From contig AP026542.1 of assembly GCA_026075535.2 (NCBI GenBank), positions 496,001-560,000 of the forward strand: DNA of 64,000 nt, given 5' to 3'. The notes under the pieces were generated by a model that saw only the letters and a list, made by a program, of their open reading frames with translations, did no database searches and was not told the origin of the DNA. Shown here one piece after another: positions 56,399 through 64,000 of this stretch (position 1 is the stretch's first letter; every line of letters begins with the position of its first letter). The position numbers were made by a program, and so were the translations under genes. This DNA comes from Tricholoma matsutake (Eukaryota > Basidiomycota > Agaricomycetes > Agaricales > Tricholomataceae).

Positions 56399-58861
56399 TC
56401 AGGATGTGAGGACAAGCCCCCAGCGTCTCTCACTGATATGTTCTACGTGACCGAGGAAGACCCTTATCATGTGCCAATAATGCTTGTGTGCAAAAAGCTG
56501 TGGCTCAATGTATGTGCCACTCAGGAATGCAGCGAAAGCCCGTTCCACCTGCCGAACTAAGGATTGACAACAATCATCATGGGATGTAGTGGAATCTTAC
56601 CGCAATGAGAAGTAGGGTGTATAGGCCCTTGGGTGGGTGCTTCACATCAAGTGGGGGATAGAGGATGGAGTTCTTTGCATATTTCAGATGTTGCTCGGCA
56701 GCTGGGGCAATGAATTGGGACTGAAGAAAACCATCAGGGGCCTGATGCACCGTCGTTGTGGATCCAGTAAGTAAGATGACGAGCAGTGGATATGAGAAAT
56801 CTAACTCACCTGGTAGCATGGATCGTCACAAGCAACGTTAGGGTTTTTGCAGGACCATCTCCTTTGATGGCCCAATGAACATAGTCCCAAATTTTTTCTG
56901 GTTGATTGATAAATTTGTCGCGATTGAAGAATTTGATAATCACCTCAAGAATTCTGCTCGCAAGCTTGTACTTTCGGCTGTTGATTTGTCTATAAGCCTA
57001 ATATGCCATAGGTTTTTTGTTAGTGAGTGATCAACATGATATGATGGAGAATCCGGCACACCGTGACAATGAGTGGATCATCAGCTGTCAACACCAGGTC
57101 TACATTTGGGAATGAAAGATTAAAGGTCTTTTGAACAGTGGCAAGAAATATGGGAGATTCGGAGGTAAAGTTGAGGAAGGGCTCCTGCAATATATAGAGG
57201 GCATGGGTGATTGTTGGGATGAACACATTTGCCCAACATGGATCGTGAATGAATTCTGCGGTGTTTGGGTGATCCTCACCTCCAAGGTCTGCATCAGCCT
57301 TCAGAACTTTCTTTGCATGCTGCAGCTTTGTGGCCTTCTGGATTTTAGAGTTCTGCATAGTAAGATCAATATGCTGTTACTCTTTGGAAGTTGAAGGAGT
57401 CTCCTCACCTTTACTGGGAGATCGGCGTTGCTCTCAGCCACTACCTCAATGAGCTGTTATGGATGAGAACTAAGATTAAGGGAGTGTTCAGAAGGAGTGT
57501 ACACACCTTGTTTTTGCATGAATGATCACGTTGAAGGTCTGCAGGGAATGCAAGATCTGAATGTTCTGAATGGACAGCAGCCACATTATTGGTACATGGG
57601 AATGAAGGTCAGACCAAGATAATATCCTCATCATCAAGGCTGCCACTTTGAAAAGGGTTGATGTCTTCAGGGGCCCTCTTTGGATTCAGATCTTTTCGCA
57701 GACCAGCATTTTGATATTTTTTGGGTGCTGAATCAAAAGCGGTAAATCTGCGCAGACTCGGATAAGGTGTGGATATTTTGTCACTTGTGTAACATGTGAT
57801 TAACCTACCCCACATTCACTCCCTTGTTTATATTGTTGATCACTTCCCTCCCACCATCTTCCTGGCTATGTAGTCTGATCTCCTTTGTCTTTATGTCACT
57901 GCGCAGGTCTCCTTTTGCTGCCTTCTTTGGTTTCTTGACCTTGAAACAATGAGGTTAGTCAGTCCACAACAGAAGCATGCATTTGACTACTTACTGCCTT
58001 CCCTTTCGCCTTTGCAGGCTCGACTGTCAAATCATGTGAATATACCCCATCTTTGACAGTGTCAAAGTTGAATTCCTCTCCCTCGTCATCACTATCATCA
58101 AGACATGCTCTTCCATGCTTGTAAATTGCTGTGGATAAGTGTTGTGGGTTTTCGGTGAGTAGTTCCTCATCATTAAGGTCTTCATTTATGTTCATCAGTG
58201 CTAAGAACTCTTTTGCCTTTTCTCCCTCATGTATCTTCTCTTCCATAGCTCGTTTCTTGGCTTTGTGCTCAGCCACAACTTCCTGGGATGTGCGGCAGGT
58301 GGTTGTTGGTTTGGTGGGATGGACATTTCTGCCTGGGCAGTCAGGTAGAGGATCCCTGGCATTGACCACCCCTGTTTGCTTCTGTCCATGCTGGGCCTTC
58401 CCTTTCACAGATGGCTGGGAAGCCTCATCCACATCACCTTTAGCTCGCTTCAGAGCTGGATCATCACTCGGCCCTTTCACAGTTGTTTCAGCTTTCCGAG
58501 CATCTTTGCATGTCCTGGTTTTGGCAGGCAAGGAAACGTCCTCATCATTGACCAAGCTGTGAGCTGGCACTGCAACATTGGCCCATGGTTGGCCTCCTGT
58601 TCTTGGCTTTTGCTGTTTGGGTCCATCTTGGTCAGGTAGATTGTTCATTGGTATGTTGGAGTCCAATTGTTCAGTCTGGACTTTCATCTGACCATGTTGC
58701 ATCCTAGGAAGATCCACAAGTTTGGCATTTGGCTCAGTATGGGACCTGGGATTAGTGTTGGACTGCATCATAGGCATGATGAGGGAGAGATGTTTAGGAT
58801 GTAACACTGAATGGATAATGAGTTGACGTGGCACTGGGAAACACCCCCAAAATATAAGCAA
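56399..58861 (-). CDS. DUF6532-like multi-exon gene
   Basis: The frame opens at 58861; an internal ATG at 58777 (MPMMQSNTNPRSH) may be the true start. Exons alternate with GT-AG introns of about 45-60 nt: a basic/acidic N-terminal region (EEKIHEGEKAKEFL), SGSLDDEDI, IEVVAESNADLPVK, HDPCWANVFIPTITHALYI and SPIFLATVQKTFNLSFPNVDL, RKYKLASRILEVIIKFFNRD and EKIWDYVHWAIKG, HPPKGLYTLLLIA, then VERAFAAFLSGTYIEPQLF ending at TGA 56399-56401. One TGA (near 57607) and one apparent frameshift (near 56840) may be defects or mis-drawn introns. Function unknown; it lies head-to-head with the Plavaka transposase. Confidence 0.65.
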
Positions 58862-58969
58862 GTTGATTTAAACTTCACATGCTGTTCAATTCAGTCCTAG
58901 AAAATTCCTCACAATTTCAACGTTCAGCTTCCCACCAACCACCAACTTCTAGCATTTCAGTTTGACAAG
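58862..58969. promoter_or_regulatory. Short divergent intergenic region
   Basis: Only 108 bp (192 bp if 58777 is the real start) separate the two divergent genes, so any core promoters must be shared or overlapping. No convincing TATA box is seen; a ccaccaaccaccaact stretch lies just before the Plavaka start. Confidence 0.4.
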
Positions 58970-61900
58970 ATGCCTCAACCTCTAATCCCCAAAATAATCT
59001 CTTATTCCTGCACAATCTGTGGATGCAAGTGTCTTTCGAACAGCGGCCTCACTCACCATAAGAAATCAATGCATCCCAACATTTCACCACCCAAAGAAGC
59101 CTCCCAGCACAAACAGATTTGTCATCAGTATCTCACAGGTAGTCCTTGAATGCATAAGATTCCATGATCTTTCTATCTTACATTCATCTAGCGAAGCCAT
59201 GCACCCCTGATGGCTCTTTTCTCACTGAGCCTGTACCCAATCCTGAACCTGTCCAACCACCTGACACAACTCCCAAGAATCCATGGGCTCCCTTCTCTGA
59301 TAGGCTAGCATTTGACTGGGCTCAATATCATTACATGTGGCTTCAGTCATCAGCAGATGAAATTCATGAAGGTCTTGACATTTGGCATGCTACTGTCATC
59401 AAACATGAAACTGAATATGGGGAAACTGACCATGTGCCATGGAGGAATGCTCAGGACCTTTATGAGACTCTTGACTCCATAAAGGTAGGAGGTGTTAGTT
59501 GGAAGATCTTCAAGTTTTGCTATACAGGAGCAAAACCACAAACACCACCTCAATGGATGGAGGAGACCTATGAACTCAATGCTCGAGATGTCCTTGTCAC
59601 CCTTGAACAGCAACTAGGCACCACGGAATTCAATAGACAGTTTGAGACAATGCTGTATGAGGAGTACAATCATGCAGGGCATCGTGTTTTCTCAAATCTG
59701 ATGTCAGGATACTGGGCAAATTGTGAAGCAGTATGGTTTTCTTTAAGGATGAGCAACATTTATTGATATAACATGTTTAGACCACAATTGCCACTAATGT
59801 ATCAACTTATGGTGCAATGCTAGTACCTGTAGTAGCAGGCAGCAACAAGACAACTGTCTCTGTTGCAACGGGACATCAGGAATACCATCCAGTATATGCC
59901 TCACCTGGGAACATATCAAATACTGCTCGCTGTGGACATGGAAACACCATATTGCCCATCACCTTTCTACCAATACTGAAAAGTATGTGCTGCCTTTTTT
60001 GATATCTATCTTATGTAACCCATCAGTTTTTTTTGTAGCAAGCAAACACCAATGAAAAAAGGTGGAATTCCAGAAGTTTTGTCGTCAACTCTATCATTGT
60101 TGTTTGGAGATTGTCTGCAGCCCACTTAAGCCATACATGGAGAAGCTGAAGATTGTCAGGTGTCCCAATGGGCATTTCCACCACACCATATTCAGCCTTG
60201 GTCCCTACATTGCTGATTACCCTGAACAGGTCTGCTTTTTGGGAGTTGTCTCTAACTGGTGTCCAAAGTAAGTTTTGCCAGCCTCTCTTCTTCATTATTT
60301 TTACATCTGTTCTAGGTGTGATGCTCTGCCCACAGACCTTGATGGCCCTGGAAGTCATTGACATGCACATGCAAAGACAGACTTCCTCATCAAAAACTTT
60401 GATGCAGGGATTCTCTGGGATGACTTCATAATTCGGCATGATATTGTGGTCTGTTTGATTCTTTCTGCATGGTCATCATTAACACTGTTTCATCAGCCTT
60501 TCACACATGCCTTTCCATGGGCAGACATTCATGAGCTCCTTGCACCTGACCTCCTACACCAGCTTATAAAAGGCACGTTCAAGGACCATCTAGTGACTTG
60601 GGTAATGGAGTACTTGCACATTGTTCACAGTGAAATGGCAGCTTTTGAGATCATTGAGGACATCGACCATCAGTATGTAATGTCAGGTAGAGATTTTCCC
60701 ACCACATACTCACAAGCTATACAGCATCTCAGCTGTTCCACCATTTCCTGGGCTTCGACAGTTCCCTGATGGTCAAGATTACAACCAGTGGACAGGTGAT
60801 GACTTGAAGGCATTGATGAAGGCATGTCATATTTCCCAGCCTTCAGTTCTGAGACTCACAGTTGTTCACATGTATTTCTTGCTGCCATCACTGGCTATAT
60901 ACCTTCCATGATGGTCCAGAGCATGGCAACCTTTATGGATTGCCTGTTACAATACCATTACAGCACCTGCGCTTGAACATTTTTGTGAATGTATTGTTAA
61001 GTTTCACAAACTACGGAACATTTTCATTGAGGCAGGTGTATGGGACTCGATATCATTACCACGCCAACATGCCCTGAAGCATTTTTATAATTCCATTCAT
61101 CTTTTCAGTTCTCCCAACGGCCTTTGTTCTTCCATCACAGAGTCAAAGCATATCAAAGCTATGAAGGAACCTTGGCATCGATAAAATCAATACCAAGCAC
61201 TCATTCAGATGCTTTGGATCATCATGCGGATGGAGAAAATGACCGCATTGCACAGGATATTCTTGGATTGTGGGATGTTGATCAGTATGACATCTTCCTA
61301 TATGGCTGGCACCATAACTGTGGAAGAGGATCGAGAAGAAGCAGTGGATACTTCGAATGAAGAGGATGAGGAAGAGGACAGTGGACCAATACCAGGTGAT
61401 CTGACAAGTGCACTGTTTGTTGTGAATCTTGCAGCCAAATTCTGTGCATTGTGTCTAATGCAATCATTGCGGCATTCAAACTAATGTTCTAATTTTAGAA
61501 TATGGCTATCCATGAGGTCTCGAGGAGCTTGCGGTGTATGTCTCGCAACCCAAGTTCCCCCTTGCCTTTCACCAATTTATTTCCGTGCTTGACCATCTGG
61601 ACCAACCACCACCTTCAGCAATTGATGGTTGCCCTCGATTTGAGGGTGACATCAAGATGTACCATTCTGCTGTTGCCACCTTTTATGCACCTAGTGATTT
61701 ATGTGGTGCAGGTGGTATGCATCGGGAAAGAATCCGATCAACTCCTGCTTTTCATGGTCATCCCCACTGTGATACCATTTTTGTTGTATTAGATGATACA
61801 AAGCCTGGGATGAAAGGGATGGAGATTGGGCAGGTTCTGCTTTTCTTCTCATTTTGTTATCGTCGCAAGCCCTATTCTTGTGCACTGATCAACTGGTTTG

Positions 61901-62178
61901 TACATGATGATGAGCCTGATGCTGACACAGGGATGTGGACTGTCCAGTTAGAGTGCAACCAGAAGGGAGAACCAACAGTGCAAGTCATTCCACTTGAGAC
62001 GATTGCTTGTGGATCTCATTTGCTACCCATCTACGGTTCCACAAGGGTACCCGATGATTTTTCTCATCACGATGCTCTGGACAGCTTCAACTCCTTCTTC
62101 GTGAACCATTTTGTTGATCATCATGCCCACAAATTCATTACTAGTCAATACTTACATCAGTCCTCATGTTGTAGTTGA
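58970..62178 (+). pseudogene. Plavaka transposase, copy 2 (nearly complete)
   Basis: It starts at 58970 with a C2H2 finger (CTICGCKCLSNSGLTHH). Exons 58970-59138, 59192-59730 and 59781-59982 are well defined. Motifs in order: NPWAPFSDRLAFDWAQ; AGSNKTTVSVATGHQEYHP; FQKFCRQLYHCCLEIV, SLGPYIADYPEQV; APDLLHQLIKGTFKDHLV; FPDGQDYNQWTGDDLKALMK; SSITESKHIKAMKEPWHRS; C-terminal DALDSFNSFFVNHFVDHHAH. Plavaka enzymes are cut-and-paste transposases related to CACTA types. Where I remember GSDKTTVSVATG the gene has GSNK, a probable catalytic Asp-to-Asn change. TGA at 60359-60361 replaces Arg. One intron after ALMK seems to use GC-AG. Confidence 0.85.
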
Positions 62179-64000
62179 CGTTTCAGTGGTCTATCATACA
62201 GTAGTTACAAGTTTCCTGGTTTCTGGTTTCCAAGTTTCTGAAAACCTGGAAACCAGTGGAAACCAGCGGAAACCCCAAATATAATTTTCCATTTTGCTGA
62301 TGTAGTCTGTGTTCTTTCTCTATTCCCTAAACTATACCCAGAGACAACTTCAAAGTTGCTAAGTGATGCAAAGTGAACCAACAAGTTGGTGGGAAGCCAC
62401 CAGCTGAAGGGACTGAGAGATCATTGTGCAAGGCACTTGTATTGGATGGTATTAATTATCCTGTGATATTCATGGAATTGGTCAGCTATTGAGCTAGTAA
62501 TGTATACAGAAGAAAGCATTTATGAGAGGGGCTGGTAACAGGCCATCAGCCAACTCTGGAAACCCTGGTAGAGACTGTAGACTTGCTGTAGATACTGACC
62601 TGCTTCCACATCTGGCACACAGGATATAATATATTTCTGATGGCTCTGATAATCTTGTGCCAATGAAAGGTTTCATCCACAAGGTTTGTCTGGCTTGGCA
62701 TTTACATCACCTCTCCCTTCACCTTTACTGTGCGAGCTTTCCTCACCTCCTTGATTATTGCTTCCAAGTTTATGCAAGATAAGTGTTATTTAAATTGAGC
62801 CTGGGCAAAACTGTCTGGTCTACCCCCATGAGAAATGGTGCTATGTCCCATCATTTTCTGCCATAACACCCACCAACTACCTGGAAATGTAGGCACCAAG
62901 TACTAGGTTATGCTTCTTGCTCATGTGATTCAAGTGTGCACCCATGTGACCCTAGTGTGTCACTGTAGCATACTGCATTCAATGTGCATTCTTTCCTGTG
63001 CATCCCTCAGTCTCTGTGCTACTCTCCCTCAGTGTGCTGTGTATGCTTTGCATGCACATGCCTTGCTCACTCACCCACAGAACTCCTTCTTGTAATAGCT
63101 ACAATCTCATGACCACTGCAAGTGCTATCTCCTCTGATGTACCTGTGCCTGTCTCCATGTGCCATGTGCATCTGTGCTATAGTACTTGTACTGTTCATAC
63201 TCATGCTATTAGTTTATCACTCTTCCTTCCATTGTTCCGCTCTTATTTTAGTACTCATAGATTGAGTCCACATCTCTTCTCCAAGGTTTATTTCAAATTC
63301 TAGTGTAGTACTTAAACTACTTGCCACTCTGTAGTATACTTCACTTGTTAATTAAATTTCTACCACCCTCAACTCTGTCTGTTTAATCCTGCAAACTCTC
63401 TCTGCCTCATGTAGCTCACGTGCAAGAAGTTACCTGTGGATCTTGCTGCATTACTATTCTCTCTCTCTCTCTCCTTGCTCTTGCTTCCATGTGTGTGTGC
63501 TCTACTCACATCCACCTGGAGCACTCTTATCTGTTTTCCCAAAATTACAGTCACCTTGAAAAAGTGAGTAGGGGTGCAACTCTATTAGGAAAGTAGTTGA
63601 AGCCAAAACTGTTTAGTTCTGCTAGCTCTGCACTCACCTAAAATCTGTTCTGTTTCCCACAAAGCTATTCCTGACCCCCCAATCCCCATGTTGTAACTAG
63701 TTCATAACAAATAGACAGATGTGAGCATGCTCTCAAAGAAACCTTGGAGTGGCATCTTTGGGTAGGCAAACCTCCAGTTTCAGGACAAACATCCCCACCT
63801 ACCATCAATCAGCTGATGGTCCAATCTCAAAGTGAGAGTTCACTTCTACAATCAGCATTCAATTGTACTGCTTTTGTTATATAATCCATAATTGTCCCCC
63901 CACTGTCACATATTTTCCCTATGTTCCCCACGATATCTGTCACATGTGTGACTATTCATACTACCCCCACAGAGCACTACAAGCAAGTTACAAGTTATTC
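62179..64000. other. No gene recognised
   Basis: 62215-62275 is rich in ggtttcc / ggaaacc inverted words (gtttctgg..gaaaacctgg..aaaccagtgg), possibly one end of a small TIR element. 62650-63300 is C/T-rich, promoter- or LTR-like sequence with no matching copy in the window. A ct microsatellite lies at 63453-63473. Short open frames show no motif. Confidence 0.45.

Noticed and set aside
61282..61479. Minus-strand ORF within Plavaka copy 2
   Set aside because: Shadow of the acidic EEDEEEDSG-coding exon on the plus strand.
1..64000. CRISPR arrays, bacterial operons, tRNA or rRNA genes
   Set aside because: Spliced genes and eukaryotic transposons dominate; no regularly spaced repeat array and no cloverleaf or rRNA signature was noticed, though tRNA detection by eye is weak.

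Overview
The window looks like a repeat-dominated stretch of a basidiomycete (probably Agaricomycete) genome. The evidence is a KDZ transposase with a CxC2-type cysteine cluster, two Plavaka transposases, Ty3/gypsy elements with and without chromodomains, tyrosine-recombinase (DIRS/Ngaro-like) retroelements, and genes cut by short (about 45-60 nt) GT-AG introns. I found no confident housekeeping gene, tRNA, rRNA or CRISPR. All names come from reading motifs; no search was run.

Layout. 1-9.8 kb: small hAT-like TIR elements, several with intact 8-bp target-site duplications (TSDs), a long palindrome, fragments of unknown genes and a rearranged chromovirus relic. 9.78-34.85 kb: the most striking object, an apparent giant KDZ transposon. 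About 0.6-0.7 kb inverted repeats face each other 25 kb apart. Inside lie a multi-exon KDZ transposase and four further gene-like units (A to D), one of them (33219-33885) with an intact three-exon reading frame. A 10.5-kb Ty3/gypsy retroelement (17.87-28.37 kb) and a hAT-like MITE (15.78-16.45 kb) have inserted into it.

34.85-45.3 kb: two copies of one chromovirus family (one with an internal deletion, one only LTR plus gag) around a broken Plavaka copy that itself carries a 2-kb TIR element. 45.3-48.1 kb: an antisense reverse-transcriptase element truncated at the gag junction. 48.1-50.9 kb: three MITE-like elements around a decayed DUF6532-like gene. 51.1-55.5 kb: a nearly complete tyrosine-recombinase retroelement (gag, RT-RNase H, recombinase). 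56.4-62.2 kb: a multi-exon DUF6532-like gene head-to-head with a Plavaka transposase. The remainder has no gene I recognise.

A theme crosses all families. Most disabling mutations are in-frame TGA where Arg (CGA) is expected, or CpG-to-TpG/CpA changes such as the TSD pair ctcggtaa/cttggtaa and an apparent Arg-to-Cys change in the recombinase. That fits deamination of methylated CpG in silenced transposons. Nested insertions give a relative chronology: KDZ first, then gypsy and MITE, then an LTR inside the gypsy pol.
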